From Erysipelatoclostridium sp. An173 (lineage in GTDB: Bacteria; Bacillota_I; Bacilli_A; Erysipelotrichales; Coprobacillaceae): 64,000 nt of DNA. Both the position numbers and the translations under genes were made by a program. The stretch is from positions 1-64,000 of the forward strand of contig NZ_NFKR01000002.1 in assembly GCF_002160495.1 (NCBI RefSeq), written 5' to 3'. Positions 34,585 to 44,200 of the stretch are shown here, piece after piece. Positions within the stretch are counted from its first letter, which is position 1. The number at the start of each line of letters is the position of its first letter. Below the pieces are notes generated by a model that searched no databases, was not told the origin of the DNA, and saw only the letters and a program-made list of their open reading frames with translations.

Positions 34585-35396
34585 AATGTAACAATATTAA
34601 TTTGATTAGGACAAAATAAACGATATTCATAACCATTTTCCATTCCTAAACCATTAGAAATAATTAGTTCACTATCATCGATAGTATGTCGACCACTTAC
34701 ATAAGTAGATCCATTTGTTTTGGTAAACAAACCACCAATTATTGGTAATCGAATATAACCGCCCATAGTATGTCCTGATAGCTGCAATGCAATAGCGCTT
34801 TTAGCAGTTGTTGTAAAATAATCTGGTTCATGAACGACAGCTAGTTTATAGCTATCTTTGTTGTTATCGTTTAATAGACCACTAATATCACCATTGCTTT
34901 CTAAACCAAATAAGCTAATCGAAGCATTTTTGTAATAGATTGGTCGATATTCATTGTGAAGAACTTCAAAACCACCTTCATTTAATATGGCGGTAACATC
35001 AGTAGCAATTGTTAAATCTTTTTCACCTAAAACCGCAAATTTACCGAATTTAGAATTAATGTTTGATAAAGTACTGATTACTTTTTCAGTTTCAAAAGCA
35101 CTACTTTGGAATAAATCACCACCAAATATCACCATATCAACATTTTGATCATTAAGCGAAGCCACAATTTCTCCTAATCGTTCAATATCACTACTATCTT
35201 CAAGATTAATATCACTTATAAAACCAATTTTAAAATTATTAAATTCTTCAGGTAAACTATCATTAGTAATAGTTGATTCTTGAATTTCATAGCCCTCTGG
35301 GGCAATAGAATGACTGTAATAATATGTAAATCCAGCCAAGAGAATAATAATTACTAAAATTAATACTTTAATTATTCTAATCTTTTTTTTCATCAT
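34575..35396 (-). CDS. Membrane-anchored calcineurin-like phosphoesterase, degenerate site
   Basis: A 273-residue protein with an N-terminal membrane anchor (about 7-27) and a YkuE-like metallophosphoesterase fold outside. Several metal ligands are altered: SDIN (Asn64 where His is expected), LGEKD (Glu125-Lys126 where Asn-His is expected) and SGHTMGG (Met211 where His is expected). GGDL (Asp94) and VHEPD (His189) remain. This suggests a pseudoenzyme or altered metal use. Its ATG overlaps the stop of the RNase J gene as ATGA, so the two are translationally coupled. Confidence 0.75.
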   Translation of the reverse strand: MMKKKIRIIKVLILVIIILLAGFTYYYSHSIAPEGYEIQESTITNDSLPEEFNNFKIGFISDINLEDSSDIERLGEIVASLNDQNVDMVIFGGDLFQSSAFETEKVISTLSNINSKFGKFAVLGEKDLTIATDVTAILNEGGFEVLHNEYRPIYYKNASISLFGLESNGDISGLLNDNNKDSYKLAVVHEPDYFTTTAKSAIALQLSGHTMGGYIRLPIIGGLFTKTNGSTYVSGRHTIDDSELIISNGLGMENGYEYRLFCPNQINIVTLKK

Positions 35397-37153
35397 ACCT
35401 TTTTATTCATGATTACTGGAATAATCATTGGATTACGTTTGGTTTTACGATAAAAATAAGAAGATAAAATATCACGGGTAGTATTTTTAATTTCTCCAAA
35501 AGTAGTTTTGCCTTGTAATAATTTTGATAAATTGACTTCAACTAGGTGTTCAGCTTCCCTGATCATTTTAAAACTATCTTTCATATAAACAAAACCACGA
35601 GAAATAATAACTGGTCGACTTAATAATTTGCCACTACGAGAATCCATGCTAATCAAGATTGAAACCATACCATCTTCAGATAAAATCTGACGATCTCGTA
35701 ATACAGCAGTTGATAAACCGCTAATATCATTACCATCAACATAAATATCTTCAACATGAATTCTTGGACCTAAACGTGCTGTTCCATTGTTTAATAATAT
35801 AGTATCCCCGTTTGATAAAACAAAAGTATTTTCTGGTGGAATACCAACATCTTGTGATAATTCAGCATGAATTTTTAACATTCGATATTCACCATGAACT
35901 GGGAAAAAGTATTTTGGTTTTGTAAGTAGCATCATCAATTTCTGTTCTTCTTGTGAAGCATGCCCTGAAGTATGTAAATTATTAAAAGCCGTATTAGTTA
36001 AAACTCGAGCACCAGCTCTAAATAGTTTATTAACAACGACATTTACGCTATAGGCATTACCAGGGATCGGATTTGATGAAAATACTACAGTATCACCAGG
36101 TTTGATTTTAACAAATTTATGAGTTCCATTGGCAATTCGACTTAAGGCAGCCAAGGCTTCACCTTGGGAACCAGTACATAATATTAAAATTTCATTATCA
36201 GGTAATTTTTTAGCTTGATCATTTTTAATGAAAAAACGATCAGGACATTTAATGTATCCCATTGCTCTAGATACTTGAATATTATTTTCCATAGAACGTC
36301 CGTAAACTAAAATTTTACGATTAAATTTTACAGCTGCTTCAACAATTTGTTGAACTCGATGAACGTTAGAGGCAAAAGTTGCTACAATCAAACGCCCCTC
36401 AGTTTTTCTAAATTCTTCTTGAACACTGTTAGCAACTATTTTTTCACTGATCGAAAAAGTTGGTACTTCAGCATTTGTCGAATCACTCATTAATAAGGTT
36501 ACACCTGTTTCTCCTAAAAATGACATTTTTTGATAATCAGCAGGATCACCTACAGGTGATAAGTCAAATTTAAAATCACCAGTTTCAATAATTCGTCCAT
36601 TTGGTGTATTAATAATAATTCCTAATGATTCAGGAATTGAGTGATTGGTTTTGAAAAAACCAATATTAAAATAACGTGAATGAATTTGATATTCATCATC
36701 AATTTCAATTATCTTAGTTGCATTAGTTAAACGTCGTTCTTCAAGTTTTCTTTTTATCATTGCACTAGCTAAAGGAGTTGCATAGATAAATGGTATTTTT
36801 ACTATTTGTAGTAAAAAAGGAATACCACCAATATGATCTTCGTGACCATGAGTTATTAATAAACCACGAATTTTCTTTTCATTTCTTTTTAAATAAGTGT
36901 AGTCAGGAATAACATAATCGATTCCTGGTAAGCCTTCTTCTGCAAATTTAACCCCAGCATCAACAATAAAAATTTCATTATCATGTTCAAAGCAGTAGGT
37001 GTTTTTTCCAATTTCATTTAAGCCACCTAACGCAAATACTTTAGTATCGATGTTATTATTTGTTTTTTGATTATTGCTTTTTTTAGAATAGTTCTTTTTT
37101 CTTATCTGTGATTTGCCAGTTTGTTTATTATATGTCTTTGGCCTTTCTTGCAT
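35393..37153 (-). CDS. rnj: Ribonuclease J
   Basis: A 586-residue cytosolic metallo-beta-lactamase/beta-CASP ribonuclease with 5' exonuclease and endonuclease activity, central to mRNA decay in Firmicutes. The metal motif HGHEDHIGG lies near 100, followed by beta-CASP and RNase J C-terminal domains (GDTVVFSSNPIPGN, HTSGHAS, FFPVHGEYRML). A basic, low-complexity N-terminal extension of about 35 residues (Lys, Asn, Ser rich) is extra compared with Bacillus RNase J1. One copy is in the window; J1 versus J2 is not assigned. Confidence 0.92.
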   Translation of the reverse strand: MQERPKTYNKQTGKSQIRKKNYSKKSNNQKTNNNIDTKVFALGGLNEIGKNTYCFEHDNEIFIVDAGVKFAEEGLPGIDYVIPDYTYLKRNEKKIRGLLITHGHEDHIGGIPFLLQIVKIPFIYATPLASAMIKRKLEERRLTNATKIIEIDDEYQIHSRYFNIGFFKTNHSIPESLGIIINTPNGRIIETGDFKFDLSPVGDPADYQKMSFLGETGVTLLMSDSTNAEVPTFSISEKIVANSVQEEFRKTEGRLIVATFASNVHRVQQIVEAAVKFNRKILVYGRSMENNIQVSRAMGYIKCPDRFFIKNDQAKKLPDNEILILCTGSQGEALAALSRIANGTHKFVKIKPGDTVVFSSNPIPGNAYSVNVVVNKLFRAGARVLTNTAFNNLHTSGHASQEEQKLMMLLTKPKYFFPVHGEYRMLKIHAELSQDVGIPPENTFVLSNGDTILLNNGTARLGPRIHVEDIYVDGNDISGLSTAVLRDRQILSEDGMVSILISMDSRSGKLLSRPVIISRGFVYMKDSFKMIREAEHLVEVNLSKLLQGKTTFGEIKNTTRDILSSYFYRKTKRNPMIIPVIMNKKV

Positions 37154-37204
37154 AAATTTCCTCCTTGTTTTATTTTGTCTTCTTTATTAAATAATTATAA
37201 CATA

Positions 37205-37236
37205 AAATAAAAGACAAGAAACAAAGTTTCTTGTCT
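37205..37236 (-). terminator. Terminator after degV
   Basis: AGACAAGAAAC (37212-37222) pairs with GTTTCTTGTCT (37226-37236); on the minus strand it is followed by TTTATTTTA. The right arm contains the degV stop codon. Confidence 0.85.
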
Positions 37237-38101
37237 AAATAATCTTTTTACATGCAGCAATTGCTAATGCATGTGGTCCAATGTGACATGAAACACTTAA
37301 TGATAACGGATCGCAAAAAATTATTGAATCATGATAGAGAGCTTCTAATTCTTGTTTTAATTCTAATCCTTGTTGACGGTCAAAAGTATAAGCTACACAT
37401 AAATGAACATTTTTACCATGACCTTCAGGATCGATTCGTTCTTCAATGTCTTTTTTAATAGCATCAATCATGATCTTAGTTGCTTTTGACATTGTTCTAC
37501 TTTTTGAAAAAGTATCTAATTTTTCGCCTTGGATTTGAAGAATTGGTTTGATTTTCATCATTCCACCTAAAATTGCTACAGCAGGTGTAATTCGCCCACC
37601 TTTACGAAGATACTCTAATGTATTTACAGTAATATAAATAGAAGCATTAAATTTATTAGCTTCGAGAATTTCTTTAATTTCTTTGGCTGATTTACCATTT
37701 TTAGCCATTTCAATAGCATCTAAAACATCCCATTTTTGAGTTACAGATATTCTTTGAGAATCAACTACTTGAACCTTACCGTCATATTCATTAGCTAACA
37801 TGATTGCTGTTTGACAAGAACCGCTTAAACCACTAGACATTGGAATATGAACAATTTCATCATATTCTTGTAGTACTTCATCCCATAGTTTACTAACATC
37901 ACCAACTAATGGCTGACTTGTAAATACTTCAGCACCATTCATCAGCTTTTCATAAAATTCATCTTGGGTTAAGTTGATATCTTCATAATATGTTTTGCCA
38001 TCAATAGTAAAGGGCATTGGTAAAACTTTAATGCCTAATTTTTTACCTTCATCTTGGCTTATTCCAGAATTACTATCGGTAATAATTGCAACTTTACTCA
38101 T
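37235..38101 (-). CDS. DegV family fatty-acid-binding protein
   Basis: A 288-residue DegV/FakB protein. FakB members bind a fatty acid and present it to the kinase FakA for incorporation into phospholipid. Motifs are VAIITDSNSGIS at the start, TSQPLVGDV (about 60), HIPMSSGLSGSCQTA (about 92), YLRKGGRI (about 160) and the C-terminal GPHALAIA. ATG at 38101 follows AGGAGGC; an upstream frame to 38143 has no site. No FakA gene is adjacent. Confidence 0.9.
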   Translation of the reverse strand: MSKVAIITDSNSGISQDEGKKLGIKVLPMPFTIDGKTYYEDINLTQDEFYEKLMNGAEVFTSQPLVGDVSKLWDEVLQEYDEIVHIPMSSGLSGSCQTAIMLANEYDGKVQVVDSQRISVTQKWDVLDAIEMAKNGKSAKEIKEILEANKFNASIYITVNTLEYLRKGGRITPAVAILGGMMKIKPILQIQGEKLDTFSKSRTMSKATKIMIDAIKKDIEERIDPEGHGKNVHLCVAYTFDRQQGLELKQELEALYHDSIIFCDPLSLSVSCHIGPHALAIAACKKII

Positions 38102-38180
38102 AAAAAGCCTCCTATCTATAAACCATATTTTACTTAAAATCATAAAAAATGCAAACTATTTAATAGATTTATGAAAATTA

Positions 38181-38248
38181 ATAGACATATTATTGAATAT
38201 GTCTATACTGTTCTATTTCTTGTAATACAGTTGTAACTTTGTTATACT
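38181..38248 (+). promoter_or_regulatory. Promoter and dyad of the GntR-ABC operon
   Basis: TTGTAA (38220-38225) and TATACT (38243-38248) are spaced 17 bases. A perfect 11-bp dyad ATAGACATATT (38181-38191) and AATATGTCTAT (38196-38206) lies just upstream, and an imperfect TTGTA...TACAA dyad spans the promoter. One of them is probably the site for the GntR protein encoded first in the operon. Confidence 0.55.
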
Positions 38249-38279
38249 ACAATTAGAATCATAAAGAAAGGGGCTTTTT

Positions 38280-38642
38280 ATGCAAATTGATCATAATAGT
38301 AATATTCCAATTTATGAACAGCTTTATCATCAATTATTAAAATATATTACAACTGGATTGTTACGCCCTGATGATAAGTTACCTTCTGTAAGAGAACTTT
38401 CATCATCATTACATATAAATCCTAATACTGTTGTTAAAGCATATCGTTTATTAGAAGAGCAGGGATTTATCCACTCTTTACCTGGTAAAGGGAGTTTTGT
38501 TAGTCGTAAGCAGACATTACAAACGGAGCTTTTTAAAAATCAGATTGATGAACTTATTAAGGAAATCGTTGTAAAAAGCAAATATGTTGATCTTTCTTTT
38601 GAACAATTATGTCAGCTTTTAGAGCGAGCATGGGAGGAATAG
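38280..38642 (+). CDS. GntR family regulator, YtrA type
   Basis: A short 120-residue GntR-type repressor of the YtrA subfamily: N-terminal winged helix (about 10-75, with DDKLPSVRELSSSLHINPNTVVKAYRLLEEQGF) and only a brief C-terminal dimerisation tail. YtrA proteins control the ABC genes that follow them, often in response to wall-active antibiotics. It starts two bases before the ABC ATPase gene's site, in a four-gene operon. Confidence 0.9.
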   Translation: MQIDHNSNIPIYEQLYHQLLKYITTGLLRPDDKLPSVRELSSSLHINPNTVVKAYRLLEEQGFIHSLPGKGSFVSRKQTLQTELFKNQIDELIKEIVVKSKYVDLSFEQLCQLLERAWEE

Positions 38643-38644
38643 CA

Positions 38645-39547
38645 ATGTTAGTTGTAAAAGAGTTATCGAAAAAAATTGGTCATAAACAAATTTTAAATAA
38701 TATTAATTTAAATATACCTAAAGGTTCTATTTATGGCATTATTGGTGAAAATGGTGCTGGTAAGACTACTTTGATTCGTCACTTAGTAGGTGTTTATCAA
38801 GGTGATACTGGTTTTGTAGAATTAGATGGGATGCGTGTATATGAAAATCCAGAAGCTAAAGCTAGGATGGTATATATTCCTGATGAGTTTTTTGATGTCT
38901 TTGGAAGAAATATTAATGATATAAAAACTTTGTATCAAGGAATTTATCCTAATTTTGATGAAATTCGATATTTAACATTAATGAAGATGTTTAAGTATAC
39001 AGGACGGGAAAATTTCAGTAAGTTTTCAAAAGGAATGAAAAAGCAAGTAATGTTTATTTTAGCACTATCTATTACTCCTGATTATTTGATTATGGATGAA
39101 CCATTTGATGGTTTAGATCCTCACATTCGTAAAGTTATTTGGGATATATTGATAAAAGATGTTAGTGAACGTGAGATGACAATTTTTATTTCTTCACATC
39201 ATTTAGATGAGTTAGATAGTATGTGTGATCATATTGCTTTAATAAGTAAAGGGAAAATAGTTTTTGGAGAATCATTGGAAAAATTAAAAGAAGGGTATCA
39301 TAAATTACAGGTTGTTTTAGAAAATGGTGATGAAATGTATGCTTTGGAACAAGAATTAAATGTTTTGTCACATCAAATGATGGGAAGAGTTCATACATTG
39401 ATCATAGTTGGAAATATTGAAAAAATTAATAAGACGGTCGCTAAATATCATCCAATTATTAGTGAAGTTTTACCTTTATCATTAGAATATATCTTCTTGT
39501 ATACTTTAGGAGGAAAGTATGATGAACTTAAGGAAGTCATGGGTTAA
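38645..39547 (+). CDS. ABC transporter ATP-binding protein, YtrB-like
   Basis: A 300-residue ATPase. Walker A is GENGAGKTT, the signature region FSKGMKKQ, Walker B YLIMDEPFDGLDP and the switch His SSHHLDELD. A C-terminal extension of about 90 residues after the core matches the YtrB group. ATG at 38645 follows GGAGG at the end of the GntR gene. It overlaps the first permease gene by 29 bases. Confidence 0.9.
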   Translation: MLVVKELSKKIGHKQILNNINLNIPKGSIYGIIGENGAGKTTLIRHLVGVYQGDTGFVELDGMRVYENPEAKARMVYIPDEFFDVFGRNINDIKTLYQGIYPNFDEIRYLTLMKMFKYTGRENFSKFSKGMKKQVMFILALSITPDYLIMDEPFDGLDPHIRKVIWDILIKDVSEREMTIFISSHHLDELDSMCDHIALISKGKIVFGESLEKLKEGYHKLQVVLENGDEMYALEQELNVLSHQMMGRVHTLIIVGNIEKINKTVAKYHPIISEVLPLSLEYIFLYTLGGKYDELKEVMG

Positions 39548-41411
39548 TGTTTCATTACTAAAACTAATCATCAAAAACAATCTTTTCCCAGCTAAAATAT
39601 CATTAATTATTTTTACCGCTGTTTATTTATTATCGCTGTTAGTGATCAACAGTGATTTTAATGTGATTTGTTTAATAGTTTTTGCTTTTAGTGCTGTAAT
39701 CTTGACATTTATCTACCCTTGCTATTTACAAAGCTATCTGGTCGATAAAAATAAATCAGCATTGATTGTTTCATTACCATTAGATACTAAAACAGTCTGG
39801 CTAACAAATTATTTAGCAGGTTATTTAATAGCTTTAGTTACCTTATTATTAGAAGGAATAATGTTAGTTATAATGATGTTTGTTTTAAAACTTGATTATA
39901 TTCCTAATAATCTTTATTTACGTTTTTTACTAACAATAATTATTTTATTATTTATTTACTATACCATTACCTTTTTAGTTTGTTGTATGTCTGGAAAAAG
40001 ATTAGGGCAGGTTGCTTTTAGTATTATGTTTTATTGTATGCCGTTAATTTTAATTGCTGGTTTTACTTATATTAGCCCTAGATTAGTACCGATGACTATC
40101 GAAAGTGTTGATTCCTGGTATTATTTTATGATGATACCTTTAGCTGCAGGAATTGGTTTTATTCAAAATGGCAGCCATTACCTTTTAATACATTTTTTAA
40201 CAGCTGTTTTGTTATTAATACTTAGTTATTATGTTTATAAACATCGTGAAAATGAATATGTTGGTGAACCGCTAGTATTCTTTAAAATTAGTATCTTTTT
40301 AAAAATGGGATTGATTATTGTTGGAACGATATTGTTTTTTTGTTTGATTCTAATAGCGACTAAATTTGATCTTAACTATGGAATATCTGGAATATTGATG
40401 ATGTTTTTAATCTATATGATTATTGGTATTCTAGTATCTTTAATAGTAGAGGTTATTTTTAAAGGAAATCATATTTATCGTAATTTAGCGATCTATATCC
40501 CGGTTATTGCAATGGTATTTGGATTAAATTACTTGATTGTTAATGAAAGATATCTTAATTTTTATAAAAATGAAGAAAATCTTTTAGGCAGTATTAATAA
40601 TATTTATCTTAGCGATTATAATTACTCATTGGAATTAGATACTGAAATGGTTAGAGACGTTCAAGATTATTTAAGTAAACATCGTAATAAGGTATATGTT
40701 GATGAGTATTTTGAAAAACAAAAAGAACGAATGTATTTGCATATTTATAATGATAATGTAAGTTATGATCTATTTACTGATAGTGATTTAATCGTTGATT
40801 TTTTTGAAAATGAAGGAAACAAGTATTTTGATGAGCTTTTTGAATATGATGATCTTGTGGATGAAAAATATGTATCAACGTATATAAATTTTGATGAATA
40901 TCATGGGATAAATTTTTATTTTAATCAAGATGATATCAATAAATTAATGGCTTCTATCAATAATCAAAAAATTGTACCAAAAGATTTAATAGAAAAAGAC
41001 TTTATTGAATTTTATGGTAGTCATGATAAGTGGATTATTCCATTAGATGATCAGCTTTTTGATATTATTAAAGATGAGGCATTTTTAAAACGTAGTATTT
41101 TTGTCGGTGAAGCTAATACATATTTATACGATTTGACATCAGAAATTGCTAGTACTAGTTATGCTCCGCAGTTCCAAGCAGTTTTAGAAAATGTTGTTGG
41201 TGAAAAAATTAGTTTATATTATTTAAATACAGAAACTGAATATGATTTTGGTTTAGAGGAATTTTCTGATACTCAGGTAATTTATAGTAGTTTATACAAC
41301 GTTGTTACTCGAAGTGATGAAGAACACTCTATAGTTGTAAAATATACAGCAGAAAAAAATGGAGATACCTTTGTCGTAACTTCAATCGAGGCAGGTGAAT
41401 TGGGTGAATAA
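39519..41411 (+). CDS. ABC exporter membrane protein with long extracytoplasmic domain (first)
   Basis: A 630-residue protein. The N-terminal 350 residues contain about eight membrane segments of ABC-2 type. The last hydrophobic segment (near 330-350) leads into a 270-residue hydrophilic, acidic domain rich in Asp, Tyr and Asn, presumably outside the cell. No known domain is recognised there. The AGGAGG site lies inside the ATPase gene. It is probably one half of the permease with the next gene. Confidence 0.75.
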   Translation: MMNLRKSWVNVSLLKLIIKNNLFPAKISLIIFTAVYLLSLLVINSDFNVICLIVFAFSAVILTFIYPCYLQSYLVDKNKSALIVSLPLDTKTVWLTNYLAGYLIALVTLLLEGIMLVIMMFVLKLDYIPNNLYLRFLLTIIILLFIYYTITFLVCCMSGKRLGQVAFSIMFYCMPLILIAGFTYISPRLVPMTIESVDSWYYFMMIPLAAGIGFIQNGSHYLLIHFLTAVLLLILSYYVYKHRENEYVGEPLVFFKISIFLKMGLIIVGTILFFCLILIATKFDLNYGISGILMMFLIYMIIGILVSLIVEVIFKGNHIYRNLAIYIPVIAMVFGLNYLIVNERYLNFYKNEENLLGSINNIYLSDYNYSLELDTEMVRDVQDYLSKHRNKVYVDEYFEKQKERMYLHIYNDNVSYDLFTDSDLIVDFFENEGNKYFDELFEYDDLVDEKYVSTYINFDEYHGINFYFNQDDINKLMASINNQKIVPKDLIEKDFIEFYGSHDKWIIPLDDQLFDIIKDEAFLKRSIFVGEANTYLYDLTSEIASTSYAPQFQAVLENVVGEKISLYYLNTETEYDFGLEEFSDTQVIYSSLYNVVTRSDEEHSIVVKYTAEKNGDTFVVTSIEAGELGE

Positions 41412-42966
41412 CTTATATAAAAATGATTTGAAGCAATTAAAAAATGTCTTTATTATTTATAGTGGTTTTATTTTACTCGATTTGGTTTTATACTTTACTT
41501 CTTATCAAGACGATTTTCCAGTTACGATGTTAAAAGCAATAGTATTTATTGCTTCAATCATAGTTCCAGCTTTTAATTTACGTTATTTATTTGATTCAGG
41601 AAATTATTCACAGTATTTATCATTACCAATTACTAAAAAACAATCATTTATAATCAAATATCTTAGTGGATTAACCGTTCTTTTATTGCCACTTGTATTT
41701 TATAGTCTAATTGCTCTTATATTTGATTTACATAATTTTGGTAATGTTTTGATTATTTTACTTATGATTATTGGGATATATTATTCACTTGGTAATTTAA
41801 CAGCTTATTTAACCACTTCAATAATCATGAATATTTGTCTCCAGGTCATTGTTTTTGTAGCACCAATTATTATCTTTATTTGTATCTTTGCGGTTTATCA
41901 AACATTTATCAGGGGCATTATTATTACAGCGTTACCAGATACGGTCTTGGATTTGTTGATTCCTATTTATTCATTGATGAAAGCTGGCATTGAAAGTGTG
42001 GCTATAAATGAAATATTGATCTGTATTTTCTATAGTCTTGCTTTTACTATTTGTGGTTTTCTTGCTTGTTTAAAAAGAAATTCGTTAACTAATTATCATG
42101 GTTTTACTAATAATGTAATTGCTCAAATTATTAAAATGGTAATAATTGTTGTTATTTCCTGGATGTTCACGGGATTAACAGATGTTCCCTCTATGTCGAT
42201 AAGTGTGTTATTTGCAATTAGTATAATTGCTACTTTCATGACTGTCTTTTTAATACAATATATTTATACAAAGAAAATAAAATATAAAGCAAATATATTA
42301 CAGGCTAGTATTATTTCTATTATAACTTTGGGATTATTTCTTGGGGGTAAAAGTTTTATTGAAGATTATATTCCAGGTAATATTGAATCGGTTACGATCA
42401 ATCATGATATACAGTTTGCTTTAAGTAAGAATCTTTTAAATAAAAATGCTTATTTAAAAGATAAAAATATGATTGATACTGTCGTTGAAATTCATCAGGA
42501 AATTTTAGATACCAAATGCAGTTATGGTGATTATGAGATTGGAATTGTTTATCAGTTAAAAAATGGAAGACAAATAGTGCGTAATTATTGGCTTAATTAT
42601 AATGATTACCAAGCAATCGTTGAAAAGTTTAATCAGGAAATGATTCGTGTCTGGTATTATGATTATTATCAATTAGTAGATATGCTTGATGTTATTTATC
42701 AAATTGATTTTGCTGATGAATCTGAAAATATTGATGAACAAATTATTAATAGTGAAGATATTGAGTTATTCAAAAATATTTTAATTCAACAGCTACAGGC
42801 TTTTGAAAATGACCATAGTTTATTAAATGAAGTAGAAAAGAGTAGTCCTAGTAGTATATATTTTGGATATGATCCTGAAGATAAGGCAATTGACTTGATT
42901 TCATACAGTTATAACGATCCATTAGATCGAACAATTCAGGAATATAATAAAATTAAAGCAAATTAG
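41404..42966 (+). CDS. ABC exporter membrane protein (second)
   Basis: About 520 residues with the same layout as its upstream neighbour: some eight to nine membrane segments in the first 320 residues, then a hydrophilic tail of about 190 residues. The two are probably ancient paralogues that form a heterodimeric permease. GTG at 41404 is chosen because GAGGCAGG lies eight bases before it; GTG at 41395 is inside that site. It overlaps the first permease by eight bases and ends the operon. Confidence 0.75.
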   Translation: MNNLYKNDLKQLKNVFIIYSGFILLDLVLYFTSYQDDFPVTMLKAIVFIASIIVPAFNLRYLFDSGNYSQYLSLPITKKQSFIIKYLSGLTVLLLPLVFYSLIALIFDLHNFGNVLIILLMIIGIYYSLGNLTAYLTTSIIMNICLQVIVFVAPIIIFICIFAVYQTFIRGIIITALPDTVLDLLIPIYSLMKAGIESVAINEILICIFYSLAFTICGFLACLKRNSLTNYHGFTNNVIAQIIKMVIIVVISWMFTGLTDVPSMSISVLFAISIIATFMTVFLIQYIYTKKIKYKANILQASIISIITLGLFLGGKSFIEDYIPGNIESVTINHDIQFALSKNLLNKNAYLKDKNMIDTVVEIHQEILDTKCSYGDYEIGIVYQLKNGRQIVRNYWLNYNDYQAIVEKFNQEMIRVWYYDYYQLVDMLDVIYQIDFADESENIDEQIINSEDIELFKNILIQQLQAFENDHSLLNEVEKSSPSSIYFGYDPEDKAIDLISYSYNDPLDRTIQEYNKIKAN

Positions 42967-43013
42967 TTGTAATTATTTTATAAATAGGGATAATGTAAGT
43001 GAGGTGATAATAA

Positions 43014-43319
43014 ATGAAAATATTAGAAAGTAATGAATTTGATAATGCAATTGCTAGTGGAGTTGTTCTAGTTGATTTTTATGCTGACTGGTGTGGACCA
43101 TGTAAAATGTTAGCCCCTGTAATTGAAGGGTTAGCCGATAAAATGACAAATGTTTCTTTTTATAAGCTAAATGTTGATAATTCTAGTGATATTGCTAGAA
43201 GATATGGAGTGCAAGCTATTCCTAACTTAATTATTTTTAAAGATGGAAAAGCTGTTGATCAAATTACAGGTTTTGTTCCTGAAGGTGAAATTGTTAATCA
43301 TCTAGAAAAAGTTTTATAA
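43014..43319 (+). CDS. trxA: Thioredoxin
   Basis: A 101-residue cytosolic dithiol oxidoreductase with the canonical active site WCGPC (Cys27 and Cys30) and cis-Pro in AIPNLIIF. GAGGTGA precedes ATG. Single gene with its own terminator; no thioredoxin reductase is adjacent. Confidence 0.96.
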   Translation: MKILESNEFDNAIASGVVLVDFYADWCGPCKMLAPVIEGLADKMTNVSFYKLNVDNSSDIARRYGVQAIPNLIIFKDGKAVDQITGFVPEGEIVNHLEKVL

Positions 43320-43343
43320 TTTGAAAAATTTAAATATTTCAAG

Positions 43344-43385
43344 TAGATAAGGGGACATTACATGATGTTCCTTTTCTATTTTTTA
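43344..43385 (+). terminator. Terminator after trxA
   Basis: A stem with one bulge, TAGATAAGGGGACAT against ATGTTCCTTTTCTA, followed by TTTTTTAT. About 25 bases after the stop. Confidence 0.7.
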
Positions 43386-43544
43386 TAAAAAAGAAAAAGC
43401 ATGTATACAGTTAATATTGTGCAATCGTAGTTTGTTTTAAAATATTAATTTTTTGAGTAAATATATTCTTTTTAATTATGACTAATTATTAAACAATAAG
43501 AAAAACGTCAATTATTATGTTATAATTTAATCGAGGTGAATGTC

Positions 43545-44162
43545 ATGGCTAGAAAAACACTTAGATTAACAAAACGGGGCTTTTTTGCAATTGTAATAGC
43601 TGTTTTGGTTGTAGCTTTATTATTACTTGTTATTTTTAATCAAGATAGCAGTGAGAATACTATAAAAAAAGAAGAAACGAATGTTGAAATTAGTAATGTT
43701 GTAGCTGAAAATCAGGTTTTAAAAGTTGAACTGTTAGAACTGGTAAATGAAAGAAATTACCTAGAGAGTTATCAGGAAGTAATTATGAGAATTGAAAAGG
43801 GTGAAAAAGTTCTTGGTTATAAAATAGCAAGAAATCAAAGTTTCAATAAAGTAATGCAGTTATTGCCACCTGGTGAAGATGCTCCTTTACTTAATCATAG
43901 TAGTCAAAAGCCTAGTCATGAAGCATATATTTTAGTTTTAACAGGTGATATAGTTGAATATCAAAATCAAGATGGTAAAAAAACATATCAGATTGTAAAT
44001 GGCCAATTGAGTTATTATCAACAATCTCTATTACTAGAAAGTGAATATAATAGTGTATATATTGCTTCTATTGACGGTAAAAAAGAAAAGATGGTAAATT
44101 TAGATGACTATCAAAAAGCTTTAGCTTCAACAGAAAGTTATATGACAATGTTACAGTGGTAA
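43545..44162 (+). CDS. Membrane-anchored extracytoplasmic protein of unknown function
   Basis: A 205-residue protein, not recognised. It has a basic N-terminus (ARKTLRLTKRG), one membrane helix (about 15-33), a coiled-coil-like Glu/Leu-rich stretch (about 50-85), and a beta-rich C-terminal domain outside. ATG at 43545 follows GAGGTGA; a GTG at 43536 lies in that site. It is flanked by terminators and stands alone. The topology resembles divisome or wall-associated bitopic proteins, but nothing more specific can be said. Confidence 0.65.
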   Translation: MARKTLRLTKRGFFAIVIAVLVVALLLLVIFNQDSSENTIKKEETNVEISNVVAENQVLKVELLELVNERNYLESYQEVIMRIEKGEKVLGYKIARNQSFNKVMQLLPPGEDAPLLNHSSQKPSHEAYILVLTGDIVEYQNQDGKKTYQIVNGQLSYYQQSLLLESEYNSVYIASIDGKKEKMVNLDDYQKALASTESYMTMLQW

Positions 44163-44192
44163 AAAAAGATTCGAATTATTCGAATCTTTTTT
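44162..44192. terminator. Bidirectional terminator
   Basis: A symmetric hairpin, AAAAAAGATTCG against CGAATCTTTTTT, sits between the convergent unknown membrane gene and the PII-like gene. Confidence 0.9.
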
Positions 44193-44200
44193 AAATAATA

